Part shown: piece by piece, positions 9,869 through 21,089 of the stretch
How positions within the stretch are numbered: the stretch's first letter is position 1
Layout of the letters: every line of letters begins with the position of its first letter
DNA from: Marivirga tractuosa DSM 4126
Lineage (GTDB): Bacteria > Bacteroidota > Bacteroidia > Cytophagales > Cyclobacteriaceae
Assembly: GCF_000183425.1 (NCBI RefSeq)
Contig: NC_014759.1
Location: 992,001 to 1,056,000 of the forward strand
Reading direction: 5' to 3'
DNA length: 64,000 nucleotides
Translations under genes and position numbers: made by a program
Notes under the pieces: model-generated
The model's input: only the letters and a program-made list of their open reading frames with translations
Database searches by the model: none
Told to the model about the DNA's origin: nothing

Positions 9869-11908
9869 ATGAAAAAGCTATTTCTATTTCTATTTCTTAT
9901 TCCATTTTTTGTATTTGGTCAAAATGAGGAAGTTTTATATCAATTGGTAAAATTAAACAAAGAGGTAAATTCAAGATACCATGAAAGTGCTCCTCTAGTT
10001 ACTCCAGATAATCAAAGATTATACTTTACCATCTCAAACCACCCAGAGAACAATGAAGGAAGGGAAAATTCTCAAGACATCTGGTATTCTGATAAGCAAG
10101 CCGATGGCGCATGGGGAACGGCCATCCACATGGGATCTCCATTTAATAAAAGACAATTTAATCAAGTATTCACAATACTTGATGGAGGAAATTCACTTTT
10201 TATCAGAGGTGGTAGTAATAAAAGAAAAAAAGGTTTTTCTATAGTTACTAAAGATGGAAATGGATGGAACCGACCTGATGAACTAGAAATAGAAGGATAT
10301 GAAGAGATGAACAAAGGAATATTTTCAGGAGCCACAATCAGTCAAGATCGAAGTGCTATAATCATTTATATGAATGAGAGATCCAAAAAGCCTTTTAGTG
10401 ACCTGTATTTAAGTAAACGACAGAGCGATGGTTCTTACAGTAAACCTATCATGATAGAATCATTAAGCACATATAAAGATGAATTTGGGCCTTATTTAGC
10501 AGAAAATGATCAAGTCATGTATTTTGCCAGCAATCGTGAAGGAACTTTGGGAGATGCGGATGTTTGGAAAGTCAAACGATTAGATGACAGTTGGCTCAAG
10601 TGGAGCGAGCCTGAAAACATTGGTTCCCCTATAAATACTGATGGTTTTGACTCCTATTTTTCAGTGGATGAAACTGGAAATAACGCATTTACTACTAGAA
10701 CCTATGTATCCCCAGATGGTAGTAATATGAATATATATGGTTTAATTCCTAAAGCGAAAATCACCATTAAAGGAAAAGTATTAGATTCAAACAGTAAAAA
10801 ACCACTATCTCTTTACTTAACTGCACAACCTAGGGAGGGTAAACCCATAAATTACGAGGTAGATTCTGATGGAAATTATCAATTCATAACCTATAAGAAC
10901 AAGCTCTTCAATTTTATAGCAGCAAAAATTGGCTACGAACAGTTAAATGAAGCTTTAGATTTAAGTTCGATTATGGAAGATACTATTATTCATAAAAATT
11001 TTCTATTGAGCCCTATAAAAACCAAAGTGAATCTGGTTGGATTAGTCACAGATGCTAAAACAATGCAAGCTGTTAATGCAGCAGTGTATGTAAAAAAAAT
11101 TGATTTCAAGGATTCAAGCAAAACTAGATTTGAAGATGGAGGTTATGACTTGACTTTAGAAGGCGGAGGTGAATATCAAATTGAAATTGTGTCTCAAGAT
11201 TATCAAGATATTCAGGAAAAATTCATAGTCAATGTTCCTCAAGGAACTTATGAATACGAAATCCGAAAAGATTATGAACTTAACAAAGCTTTTAAGCCCT
11301 ATGTCATTTCCGGTATAGTATTAGATGAGAAATCACAAAAAGCTTTAGCAGCTGAATTGATATTTGAAATGCAAGATACTGTCCTTCTAAAAACCGAAAG
11401 CAATAGTGATGGAACCTTTGAAGTCACGATACCCAAAGCTGGCGAACTTATTATCAGAGGAAAGAAAATTAATTATCTTAATCTAGAAGAGGATATCTTA
11501 ATTGCAGATAATCAAGATTTTACTCAATATAACAAACAGCTACTAATGGCTCCAATAGAGGTTGGGAAAACTGTTATTATTGATAATATCTATTTCAATT
11601 TTGACAAAACAACTCTAAAAGAAGCTTCATTTCCGGAGTTAGATCGACTGACAGATCTTATGAGCCAAAACCCAGGAATTAAAATCGAGATTATAGGGCA
11701 CACTGATAGTAAAGGAAGTGATGATTATAATCTTATCTTAAGTGAAGGAAGAGCTCAAGCAGTAATGGAATACCTGCTTGAAAAAGGAATAGCACAAAAC
11801 AGAATGACCTTCAAAGGATTAGGGGAAACTGCACCGATAAGCAGCAATAATACAGACGAAGGCAGAGCTGAAAATAGAAGAGTGGAATTCACAATAGTTG
11901 CAAAATAA
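9869..11908 (+). CDS. OmpA family protein with PD40 (WD40-like) repeats
   Basis: A 679-aa envelope protein. A signal peptide ends at FVFGQ (residue 18). A PD40/TolB-like beta-propeller region covers about residues 45-290 (LYFTISN, MYFASNREGTLGDADVWK). Three carboxypeptidase-regulatory-like beta domains follow at about 295-545 (KVLDSNSKKPLSL, VTDAKTMQAVNAAV, VLDEKSQKALAAE). A C-terminal OmpA peptidoglycan-binding domain at about 570-679 shows NIYFNFDKTTL, EIIGHTDSKG and GRAENRRVEF. This architecture is common in Bacteroidota and matches PorE/SprF-linked and other outer-membrane scaffold proteins. No PorP/SprF-type partner gene lies next to it, so T9SS or gliding involvement is unproven. It ends at the exact base before the stop codon of the convergent hydrolase gene. 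Confidence 0.88.
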   Translation: MKKLFLFLFLIPFFVFGQNEEVLYQLVKLNKEVNSRYHESAPLVTPDNQRLYFTISNHPENNEGRENSQDIWYSDKQADGAWGTAIHMGSPFNKRQFNQVFTILDGGNSLFIRGGSNKRKKGFSIVTKDGNGWNRPDELEIEGYEEMNKGIFSGATISQDRSAIIIYMNERSKKPFSDLYLSKRQSDGSYSKPIMIESLSTYKDEFGPYLAENDQVMYFASNREGTLGDADVWKVKRLDDSWLKWSEPENIGSPINTDGFDSYFSVDETGNNAFTTRTYVSPDGSNMNIYGLIPKAKITIKGKVLDSNSKKPLSLYLTAQPREGKPINYEVDSDGNYQFITYKNKLFNFIAAKIGYEQLNEALDLSSIMEDTIIHKNFLLSPIKTKVNLVGLVTDAKTMQAVNAAVYVKKIDFKDSSKTRFEDGGYDLTLEGGGEYQIEIVSQDYQDIQEKFIVNVPQGTYEYEIRKDYELNKAFKPYVISGIVLDEKSQKALAAELIFEMQDTVLLKTESNSDGTFEVTIPKAGELIIRGKKINYLNLEEDILIADNQDFTQYNKQLLMAPIEVGKTVIIDNIYFNFDKTTLKEASFPELDRLTDLMSQNPGIKIEIIGHTDSKGSDDYNLILSEGRAQAVMEYLLEKGIAQNRMTFKGLGETAPISSNNTDEGRAENRRVEFTIVAK

Positions 11909-12961
11909 CTACTTAAAACTGCTAAATACCTTTGAAATCATTTGATAAAAATTTCCCTGATGAAATTTATAGTGCTTTTCAGTATCTACCCTGTGAATCA
12001 AGACCATATTCTTACTAGGATAAACTCCTAGCATGTGAACACCAGTACCAGTATGGTAAAAAGATTTAGTAGCCCTGTTTTCGTTCGGATATAGAACGTA
12101 CCACAGCATTCCATAAGCAATTCCATATTTTGAATTAGTTATGCTATGGGGTTTAGTGCTGATTTCGATCCATGTTTCAGGTATTATTTCTTTACCATTC
12201 CATTTACCCTTCTGCAAATATAGCTGACCATATCGAGCCATATCTCTTGACGAAAGGCGAAAATGATAAGCTGGATACTTAGATATTAATGCTTCTTTCT
12301 GATAAAAGCCATCTGTCTGCGGAATTTTAGCTTCAGGGTTTTCCCCATCTATTTCGGTAAATTCCCCCTCATAATCTTGCATTCCAATTGGTAAAGCAAT
12401 CTTCTCTTCAAAAAGTTGATAAACTGATTTATTTGTAGCTTGTTCTAAAATGTAACCCAATACATTGAAATCCCAATTATTATAGTAAAAATGCTCTCCT
12501 GGTGCGTACTGTCCTCTCTCTGGCATATCACGCAACATCCCTTTTGAAACAGCTCCCGAAGCATGATAAACACCAGAACGAGACTTTAAAAGATCGGCAA
12601 TAGTTGCTTGCCTTTCTTTCTTCGTTAAGCCATCAATATCATCAATTCCTAAATCCTCAAGTGTTGCAGTAGTATCTATTAATCCATCTTCAATCGCAAT
12701 TCCGTACAAGCTATTAATTAATGACTTCCTAATAGAATGGACCGTATGCTTTTTCGTAACATCACCGTATCGATGTGCTATTTTACCATCTATAAGGATC
12801 ATTAAAGATGAAGAACCAGCAGACCTTAAAAATGCATTTAAGCTATCAAGCTTATTGGAATCCAAACCACTATTTTCAACAGAAACTTGTTCTAATTCTT
12901 GCTTCTTAGTACTACAAGAGATAGTAGCGATAACTATAAAAAATAATATGAGTTTTTTCAA
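11909..12961 (-). CDS. Serine hydrolase lipoprotein, class C beta-lactamase/DD-peptidase fold
   Basis: A 350-aa lipoprotein (lipobox ATISC, Cys16) of the beta-lactamase-related serine hydrolase family. The nucleophile motif SxxK is SIRK (Ser76, Lys79), the second motif YxN is YYNN near residue 160, and the third (HTG, equivalent to KTG) is in FYHTGTGVHM near residue 310. Enzymes of this family include esterases, D-amino-acid amidases and penicillin-binding proteins, and the substrate cannot be assigned. The Cys anchor places it in the periplasm or outer membrane. Its stop codon (11909-11911) directly abuts the stop codon of the OmpA-family gene. The upstream side is separated from dapA by a terminator. 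Confidence 0.87.
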   Translation of the reverse strand: MKKLILFFIVIATISCSTKKQELEQVSVENSGLDSNKLDSLNAFLRSAGSSSLMILIDGKIAHRYGDVTKKHTVHSIRKSLINSLYGIAIEDGLIDTTATLEDLGIDDIDGLTKKERQATIADLLKSRSGVYHASGAVSKGMLRDMPERGQYAPGEHFYYNNWDFNVLGYILEQATNKSVYQLFEEKIALPIGMQDYEGEFTEIDGENPEAKIPQTDGFYQKEALISKYPAYHFRLSSRDMARYGQLYLQKGKWNGKEIIPETWIEISTKPHSITNSKYGIAYGMLWYVLYPNENRATKSFYHTGTGVHMLGVYPSKNMVLIHRVDTEKHYKFHQGNFYQMISKVFSSFK

Positions 12962-13027
12962 AGTTTAAAAAATTAAATGTATAAATCTGAAATGTAGATG
13001 CTGTTCCATTTAAATAGGTTGCATAAA

Positions 13028-13051
13028 AAAAGGGAAGAAATCTTCCCTTTT
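13028..13051 (-). terminator. Intrinsic terminator after dapA
   Basis: An 11-bp inverted repeat (13028-13038 with 13041-13051, core GGGAAGA/TCTTCCC) lies 25 bases beyond the dapA stop. On the minus strand it is followed by a T-run (the A-run at 13025-13030). It separates the ligA-DUF6913-dapA unit from the serine hydrolase gene. Confidence 0.85.
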
Positions 13052-13075
13052 TAATAAATTTCTATAAATCAGCTC

Positions 13076-13978
13076 TTAAGCTAAATTATATTCTTTGATT
13101 TTACTTCCTATTCGATTCGATAATCCTTCAGTAGCGGGCAATAAAGGCATCCTAACATAATTTTCACAAATTCCTTGCTGCCGCAAAGCTTCTTTTGCTC
13201 CTACAGGATTGCTTTCTTCATACATTAAAGGATTGACAGCTAACAATTTAAACAAGCTTTCATTTGACTTAGAAAAATCACCTTTTAGAGCATTGTTCAC
13301 CATATCAGAAAATACTTTTGGAAAAGGATTGGCCATGACAGAAATGACACCTACAGCTCCCAAAGTAATCATAGAATTGGTCAACAAATCATCACCTGAT
13401 ATCAATAAGAATTCCTCAGGCTTGTTGGCCATAATTTCCATACATTGCCCTAAATCACCTGATGCTTCTTTTATACCAATGATATTTTCATGATGAGCCA
13501 ATCTTAAAGTAGTTTCAGCTTTTATATTGGAAGCAGTTCTTCCTGGAACATTATATAAAATCACAGGAACTGGTGAAGCATCCGCTATTTTCACAAAATG
13601 TTTGTAAATGCCCTCCTGAGAAGGTTTGTTATAGTGAGGAGATGCTGATAAAATCGCATCAACTCCTGAAAGGTCAATCTCTCCCAGAAGATCTATTACA
13701 GCTTGTGTGTTATTCCCTCCAGCGCCAAAAACAATCGGTAATTTTTTAGGATTATGCGTTTTTACCAGCGCTAAAATCTCTTGTTTTTCTTTTAAGGTGG
13801 TAGTGGCTGATTCACCTGTAGTTCCTTGTACTACAAAGTAATCCGCCCCTTTGGCAGTATGGACCAATAGCTTTTCTAAAGCTTCCCTATCTACTGTTAA
13901 ATCTTCTTTGAATGGGGTTATTAATGCGGGCCCCACTCCCGTAAATTTCTTAGTTATTTCCTGAAATTTTTCTGACAT
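13076..13978 (-). CDS. dapA: 4-hydroxy-tetrahydrodipicolinate synthase
   Basis: DapA condenses pyruvate with aspartate semialdehyde, the first committed step to diaminopimelate and lysine. The protein is 300 aa, the normal length. Seen are GTTGESATT at residues 52-60 (the Thr-Thr of the proton relay), Tyr141 in LYNVPGRT, the Schiff-base Lys169 in GIKEASGD, and a C-terminal VRMPLLP segment. It is the last gene of a minus-strand unit ligA - DUF6913 - dapA, and its first 29 bases overlap the end of the DUF6913 gene, so translation is probably coupled. A terminator follows. Feedback inhibition by lysine is usual for the family but cannot be judged here. Confidence 0.96.
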   Translation of the reverse strand: MSEKFQEITKKFTGVGPALITPFKEDLTVDREALEKLLVHTAKGADYFVVQGTTGESATTTLKEKQEILALVKTHNPKKLPIVFGAGGNNTQAVIDLLGEIDLSGVDAILSASPHYNKPSQEGIYKHFVKIADASPVPVILYNVPGRTASNIKAETTLRLAHHENIIGIKEASGDLGQCMEIMANKPEEFLLISGDDLLTNSMITLGAVGVISVMANPFPKVFSDMVNNALKGDFSKSNESLFKLLAVNPLMYEESNPVGAKEALRQQGICENYVRMPLLPATEGLSNRIGSKIKEYNLA

Positions 13979-14480
13979 AATGAATAATCTCTTCTGTTAA
14001 AATATTGGTATCTCCACTTTCTTTAGGCTTTATCATCAATTCAAAAAATGAGGCTTCTGCTTCCGTTGGTTGATAGGCTCCGATTCTTGCATCGCTTTTT
14101 GAATGCACTAACAAATATTGCATGTACAAATTTAGGGTATCATCTAAACAAAATAAATATTCCAGTTTCTGGTTCAAAAAACTGATGAAATACGGATTTT
14201 CAATCTTACCAAAAAACCCAATATCCTTATCTTCAAAAAAGTCAAAATAGAATTCAAAATTTTGTGTGTCTTTGGGTTTATAGGCAAGGGTAACTACCTC
14301 AATCCCATCAGCTTTTAGGGTTTTAATAAATTTTTTGACCGCCTCGTGCTTTTTCAAATCATCGAAGGAAAAAATAACCCCTACCTTCTTAAGCTTATTG
14401 TAAGGATAAGCCTGATGTAAAAAATCAATTTTCTTCTGTCCTCTTCTTACTTTATATGATAAAATCTTATGTTTAATCAC
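13950..14480 (-). CDS. DUF6913 family protein
   Basis: A 176-aa soluble protein with no signal peptide. It begins with a basic segment (KHKILSYKVRRGQKKI) and continues with alternating alpha/beta stretches (KKVGVIFSFDD, IEVVTLAYKPKD, EYLFCLDDTLNLYMQYL, ARIGAYQPTEAEASFFELMI). I recognise it as the Bacteroidota family DUF6913, typically found beside dapA or ligA. Its function is unknown. It starts 4 bases after the ligA stop and overlaps dapA by 29 bases, so it is part of this operon. The pattern of hydrophobic strands would fit a small nucleotide-binding-like fold, which is speculation. Confidence 0.75.
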   Translation of the reverse strand: MIKHKILSYKVRRGQKKIDFLHQAYPYNKLKKVGVIFSFDDLKKHEAVKKFIKTLKADGIEVVTLAYKPKDTQNFEFYFDFFEDKDIGFFGKIENPYFISFLNQKLEYLFCLDDTLNLYMQYLLVHSKSDARIGAYQPTEAEASFFELMIKPKESGDTNILTEEIIHYVRKISGNN

Positions 14481-14484
14481 TGCT

Positions 14485-16515
<2,031 letters not shown>

Positions 16516-16523
16516 TTAAATCA

Positions 16524-16531
16524 CAAATCTA
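16524..16531 (-). promoter_or_regulatory. Candidate -7 box of ligA
   Basis: On the minus strand this reads TAGATTTG, a full match to the Bacteroidota -7 consensus TAnnTTTG, 23 bases before the ligA start codon. The -33 element is weak (T-rich, no clear TTTG at the expected spacing). Confidence 0.45.
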
Positions 16532-16803
16532 ATGATTTGCCTATTTGTTTGGCTAAAAAAGATGAAAATTATGTATCGAGTATTAAGTATCTGGTATCTA
16601 GAATAAATTAAAGCATACAGCAAAGCAAACATTCAAAAAAACTTCTTATTTCGAGCTTCTAATTTCCAACTAAAATAGATAGTTAAAATTAACTTCAACA
16701 CCTAAACACTCCAACACCTAAAAACCTCCACACTTGAACTACCACTCAACCCCTCCACTCCCCTTTAAATCCATTTCATCCTTTTCATTTGCAAAAAGCT
16801 TAC

Positions 16804-16811
16804 TATTTTTG
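16804..16811 (+). promoter_or_regulatory. Candidate -7 box of the DPP IV gene
   Basis: TATTTTTG matches TAnnTTTG, 22 bases before the ATG at 16834. This would give a leader of about 15 nt. The -33 region is not convincing, so confidence is limited. Confidence 0.4.
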
Positions 16812-16833
16812 ATTTTAAATCAATTTCTAAAAT

Positions 16834-18996
16834 ATGAAAAACCTATTATTTATACTTATTTTTCTAAGTACGAGCATTGTTTTTGCTCAAAAAGAAATTA
16901 CCGTTTCCGATATTTATGAAAAAGGCACTTTCAGACAAGAATCGGTTTACAATGTAAATTGGATGAATGACGGAAAGTATTATTCTGCTCTGGATGACAA
17001 TAAAGTCCAGAAAATTGATGTAGAAAACGGGAAGGTTGTAGAGACATTAGTAGATGGAGATAAACTAGATCCTGTACTAGACATTAAAAGCTATTCTTTC
17101 AGTAAGGATGAGCAAAAACTTTTATTGGCGACTGATGTAAATTATATCTATAGACGATCGTTCACGGCTCAGTATTATGTTTATAATTTAGAAGATGAAA
17201 GTTTAAAACCACTATCTGATGATCCTCAAATGTTCGCTACTTTCTCACCTGATGCCCAAAAAGTAGCTTATGTATTTGAAAACAATATCTACATTTTTGA
17301 TTTGCAATCTGGCAGGACAACTCAAGTTACTTCAGATGGAAAAATCAATGAAAATATTAATGGAGGTTCGGATTGGGTTTATGAAGAAGAGTTTTATGTC
17401 ACCAGAACTTTCTATTGGTCACCTAACAGCAAAAAATTGGCATATTACACTATGGATGAAAGCCATGTGAAAGAATACACATTACAGAAATGGAATGACG
17501 GACAGCTGTATCCTGAGAACTATGTTTACAAATACCCAAAAGCGGGAGAAGAAAATTCTCATGTCTGGATTTCAGTTTACGATTTAGCGTCTGAAGACAC
17601 AAAAAAAATGGATATTGGCGAGGAAAAAGATCAATACATCCCTCGTGTTCAATGGACAAAAGATTCCAATCTATTGAGCATTATCAGAATGAACAGAAGA
17701 CAGAATATTCTGGAAATTTTACATGCTAATGCCACTACCGGTGAAAGCAAAGTGGTTTTAAAAGAGGAATCAGATACATATGTAGCGCTGAATTATTGTG
17801 ATGATTTGACTTATACCAATGATGGTAAATACTTCATTCAATCAAGTGAACAAGATGGCTACAAGCACCTTTACCTTTACACTTTGGACGGTAAATTAGT
17901 CAGACAAATCACGAAAGGTGAATGGGAAGTAGTAAGCATGGTGGGCATTGACCAAAAAGACAGCAAAATCTATTATATCAGTACTGAAAATTCACCTCTA
18001 GACCGCACTTTTTATTCGATCGGAATGAATGGGAAAAATAAAAAATTGTTAGGTGAAGAAACGGGAATAACTCGTATCAATATGAGTAATGATTTCCAGT
18101 ATTATCTGAAATATTATAGCAACCCAACTACTCCAAACCAAGTAAGCTTGCACCAAACCAAAGGCAATGAAAAATTGGCTACTTTAAAGGATAATAAAAG
18201 ATATAAATCCATCACTGAAAAATTCGGATTTGTAGATAAAGAATACTTCCAATTTGAGACTTCTGAAAATGTGAGTTTAAATGGCTATTTCTTAAAACCT
18301 GCAGACTTTGATGAGTCCAAAGAATATCCTGTGATTGTTTATCAATATAGTGGTCCTGGAAGCCAGCAAGTGCAAAATAGTTGGGGTGGTAGTCAGTTCA
18401 ATTGGCATCAAATGATGACTCAAAAAGGCTATATTGTAGCAGTGGTTGACCCAAGAGGAACTGGCGGAAGAGGAGAAGCATTTAAGAAAATGACTTACGG
18501 TAAATTAGGTAAATACGAAACCCTCGATATGATTGAAACTGCCAAATATTTAGGCGATTTAGATTATGTGGATGCTGAAAGAATCGGAATTTGGGGTTGG
18601 TCATACGGTGGTTATATGGCTGGAAATGCTATTTTAGATGGCGCAGATGTTTTCAATGCTGCAGTTTCAGTAGCTATGGTTTCCAACTGGCGATATTATG
18701 ACACGATTTATACTGAACGCTATATGGGCTTACCACAAGATAATGCTGACGGCTATGATGATAATTCACCATTAAGCAAAATCGAAAAATTAGAAGACCC
18801 ATATCTGGTAGTTCATGGAACGGGTGATGATAATGTGCATGTTCAGCATTCCATTGTTTATTCCGATGCTTTACTTGAAGCAGGGAAACAATTTGACTTG
18901 TTCTACTATCCAGATAGGACACACTGCATAGGCGAACAAGGCGCAAGACCTCACTTATTCAGGATGATGACCAAATGGTGGTTAGAAAATTTATAA
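16834..18996 (+). CDS. Dipeptidyl peptidase IV (S9 family)
   Basis: A 720-aa exported serine peptidase that removes Xaa-Pro dipeptides from peptide N termini. The signal peptide ends at IVFAQ (about residue 19). An eight-bladed N-terminal DPP IV propeller (about 40-480) contains the EE pair in YEEEFYVTRTFYWSP that holds the substrate amino group. The C-terminal alpha/beta-hydrolase domain has GWSYGGY (nucleophile Ser near 590), GTGDDNVH (Asp near 665) and DRTHCIG (His near 696). Length and motifs match bacterial periplasmic DPP IV. It is a single-gene unit with its own terminator. A role in peptide nutrition is inferred. Confidence 0.94.
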   Translation: MKNLLFILIFLSTSIVFAQKEITVSDIYEKGTFRQESVYNVNWMNDGKYYSALDDNKVQKIDVENGKVVETLVDGDKLDPVLDIKSYSFSKDEQKLLLATDVNYIYRRSFTAQYYVYNLEDESLKPLSDDPQMFATFSPDAQKVAYVFENNIYIFDLQSGRTTQVTSDGKINENINGGSDWVYEEEFYVTRTFYWSPNSKKLAYYTMDESHVKEYTLQKWNDGQLYPENYVYKYPKAGEENSHVWISVYDLASEDTKKMDIGEEKDQYIPRVQWTKDSNLLSIIRMNRRQNILEILHANATTGESKVVLKEESDTYVALNYCDDLTYTNDGKYFIQSSEQDGYKHLYLYTLDGKLVRQITKGEWEVVSMVGIDQKDSKIYYISTENSPLDRTFYSIGMNGKNKKLLGEETGITRINMSNDFQYYLKYYSNPTTPNQVSLHQTKGNEKLATLKDNKRYKSITEKFGFVDKEYFQFETSENVSLNGYFLKPADFDESKEYPVIVYQYSGPGSQQVQNSWGGSQFNWHQMMTQKGYIVAVVDPRGTGGRGEAFKKMTYGKLGKYETLDMIETAKYLGDLDYVDAERIGIWGWSYGGYMAGNAILDGADVFNAAVSVAMVSNWRYYDTIYTERYMGLPQDNADGYDDNSPLSKIEKLEDPYLVVHGTGDDNVHVQHSIVYSDALLEAGKQFDLFYYPDRTHCIGEQGARPHLFRMMTKWWLENL

Positions 18997-19000
18997 AACT

Positions 19001-19032
19001 GAAAAGCCCGATTTTCATCGGGCTTTTCTTTT
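19001..19032 (+). terminator. Intrinsic terminator after DPP IV gene
   Basis: A perfect 12-bp stem, GAAAAGCCCGAT / ATCGGGCTTTTC, with a TTTC loop is followed by TTTTCC. It lies 5 bases after the stop codon. Confidence 0.92.
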
Positions 19033-19211
19033 CCATACCAAGTAGAGAAAACAAAATCTCAAACCAATCTACTCTAGAACAGTATATCAATATATTTCAA
19101 CCTTGTTTCTAAATTTATCCTAAAAATCTTATGAACTGGTTAATGACTCACCTAGCCAAAAATCATTTCAAAAATATATTTCAATTTAATTTCCATATAC
19201 TTCTACTTCCG

Positions 19212-19231
19212 GTCTGACCTGCGGTACTGAC
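19212..19231. repeat. Dispersed 20-nt repeat, copy 1
   Basis: GTCTGACCTGCGGTACTGAC matches the reverse complement of 38121-38140 at 18 of 20 positions. Both copies lie in spacers. The shared part is GTCYGACCTKCGGTACTGAC. Confidence 0.5.
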
Positions 19232-19359
19232 CTAAGTGCTCATTGAACATACTTCGAGCTTCCTACTCCTAACTTCTAACAACCTCCCCTTTTCCCCTTT
19301 CAACAAATTTTCAGATATTAGCATTTCAAAATTTAAGACTACTAAAACGACTTTTTGAT

Positions 19360-20634
19360 ATGACTTATAAAGCTAACGATCCAGGATTAAAAAGCTGGGT
19401 AGAAGTACCTCAAAACTCAGATTTCCCTATTCAAAACCTTCCATATGGTATTTTTTCAACCAGCAAGAAATCGCCAAGAGCAGGAGTTGCTATAGGAGAT
19501 TACATATTGGATTTAACTGAAGTACAATCCGGCAAATTGTTTAAGGAGCTTGAACTACCTGAAAGAATCTTTGACCGTCCAGTGTTAAACGATTTCATGG
19601 ATTTAGGGAAGGAAGTTACCGTACCGGTAAGAGAACGTATATCTGAACTTTTACAAGCAGATAATCAAGAATTGCAAGGTAATGATCAGTTGAAAGAAAA
19701 GGCCTTAGTTCCTATGGATAAAGCTACTATGCACTTGCCTATCCGCATAGGCGATTATACTGATTTTTACTCTTCTGAATCACATGCTACAAATGTGGGC
19801 ACCATGTTCCGTGATCCTGATAATGCCTTATTGCCTAATTGGAAACATATTCCCGTAGGTTATCACGGAAGGGCTTCTTCTATTGTAATATCAGGAACAC
19901 CCTTGCATCGTCCAAAAGGTCAAACTATTGCACCTGATGCCAAGAAACCTGATTTTGGTCCAGCTAAACTGGTGGATTTCGAATTGGAGATGGCGTTCAT
20001 CACTTGTGGTGGAAATACCTTAGGAGATGCCATCCCGACCAAAGAAGCTGAAAATCACATCTTCGGTTTCACTTTATTTAATGATTGGTCTGCCAGAGAT
20101 ATTCAAAAATGGGAATATGTCCCCTTAGGCCCATTCTTAGCCAAGAATTTTGGTTCCTCGATGTCGCCTTGGATTGTAACCATGGAAGCTTTAGAACCTT
20201 TCAGAATCCCTGGTCCAAAGCAAGAACCCGAAGTATTACCTTATTTGAAATTCGCTGGTGATTACCATTTTGACATTGATTTACAAGTCGGAATCCAACC
20301 AAAAGATTCAGAAGAAAAGGTAGTGACCAATTCTAATTTCAAGTATATGTATTGGAATGTGATACAGCAATTAGCCCATCAAACTGTCAATGGTTGTAAC
20401 ATCAATACAGGAGATGTTTATGCTTCTGGCACCATCAGTGGAAATGATCCTTCTGCTTATGGCTCCATGTTGGAATTAAGTTGGAAAGGAACAAAACCTA
20501 TCCAAATGCCAGATGGAACTGAAAGAAAATTTATCAATGACCATGATACGGTCATTATGCGTGGTCATGGTGAAAAAGACGGGGTTAGAATAGGTTTCGG
20601 TGAGGTGATAACTGAGCTTCTACCAACTAAATAA
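19360..20634 (+). CDS. fahA: Fumarylacetoacetase
   Basis: Hydrolyses fumarylacetoacetate to fumarate and acetoacetate, the last step of aerobic tyrosine/phenylalanine breakdown. The protein is 424 aa, typical for the family. The metal-binding residues lie in YTDFYSS (Asp, about residue 129), FELEMAF (the two Glu, about 209-211) and FNDWSARDIQKWEY (Asp, about 243), followed by PLGPFLAKNFGSSMSPW. Near the C terminus TGDVYASGTISG is also conserved. The enzyme is cytoplasmic. No other tyrosine-degradation gene (hmgA, hppD) is adjacent. It is flanked by long repeat-rich spacers and is probably monocistronic. Confidence 0.95.
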   Translation: MTYKANDPGLKSWVEVPQNSDFPIQNLPYGIFSTSKKSPRAGVAIGDYILDLTEVQSGKLFKELELPERIFDRPVLNDFMDLGKEVTVPVRERISELLQADNQELQGNDQLKEKALVPMDKATMHLPIRIGDYTDFYSSESHATNVGTMFRDPDNALLPNWKHIPVGYHGRASSIVISGTPLHRPKGQTIAPDAKKPDFGPAKLVDFELEMAFITCGGNTLGDAIPTKEAENHIFGFTLFNDWSARDIQKWEYVPLGPFLAKNFGSSMSPWIVTMEALEPFRIPGPKQEPEVLPYLKFAGDYHFDIDLQVGIQPKDSEEKVVTNSNFKYMYWNVIQQLAHQTVNGCNINTGDVYASGTISGNDPSAYGSMLELSWKGTKPIQMPDGTERKFINDHDTVIMRGHGEKDGVRIGFGEVITELLPTK

Positions 20635-20826
20635 CAGCCAGTTTAACCACAAAGTTGCACGGAGACTTACACTAAGAAAACAGAGAAAAGCCTCAGGCTT
20701 TGGGTTAACCGCGAAGGTGCCAAGACGCAATGAATTTTTAATTGGAAAATGATTTTATTTAGCCATGACTTAACAATGCTTTTTATGAATCATTTTTCAA
20801 TTATTTAGTAAGTTTTGAAAAGCTGG

Positions 20827-20870
20827 AACAATCTAAATGAAAAAATTTACTTTCTTTCATTTAGATTGTT
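20827..20870. repeat. Perfect 16-bp hairpin at the centre of the spacer
   Basis: AACAATCTAAATGAAA pairs perfectly with TTTCATTTAGATTGTT across a 12-nt loop. It is not followed by a clean T-run on either strand, so it is a structural repeat rather than an obvious terminator. Confidence 0.7.
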
Positions 20871-21081
20871 ATTGGCTGTTTACATAAATCAACTTGCATA
20901 TTTTTCTTAGCGTCTCCGCATCTTAGCGGTTAGTTAAATTTCAGCTTTAGTTGAATACCTTTGTGTTTCTTTGTGCCTTTGTGGTTAATAATCTTCAGCT
21001 TTAGCTGAAACCCATTTCCTTTTTGCGGTTAGTTTCAGCTTTTTTATTTCTTTTTGCTACCATAAAAAGCCTTGAATTACT

Positions 21082-21089
21082 TAATTTTG
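21082..21089 (+). promoter_or_regulatory. Candidate -7 box of valS
   Basis: TAATTTTG matches TAnnTTTG, 38 bases before the ATG at 21128. No T-box-like leader is present, as expected for this phylum. The -33 element is uncertain. Confidence 0.45.

Larger units (their letters stand above)
18997..19359. other. Spacer with terminator, repeat and pyrimidine-rich tract before fahA
   Basis: A 363-base spacer. It begins with the DPP IV terminator, holds a 20-nt repeat shared with 38121-38140 (see repeat at 19212), and carries a pyrimidine-rich, G-poor stretch at about 19255-19310 shortly before fahA. No coding frame or RNA gene was seen. Confidence 0.5.
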
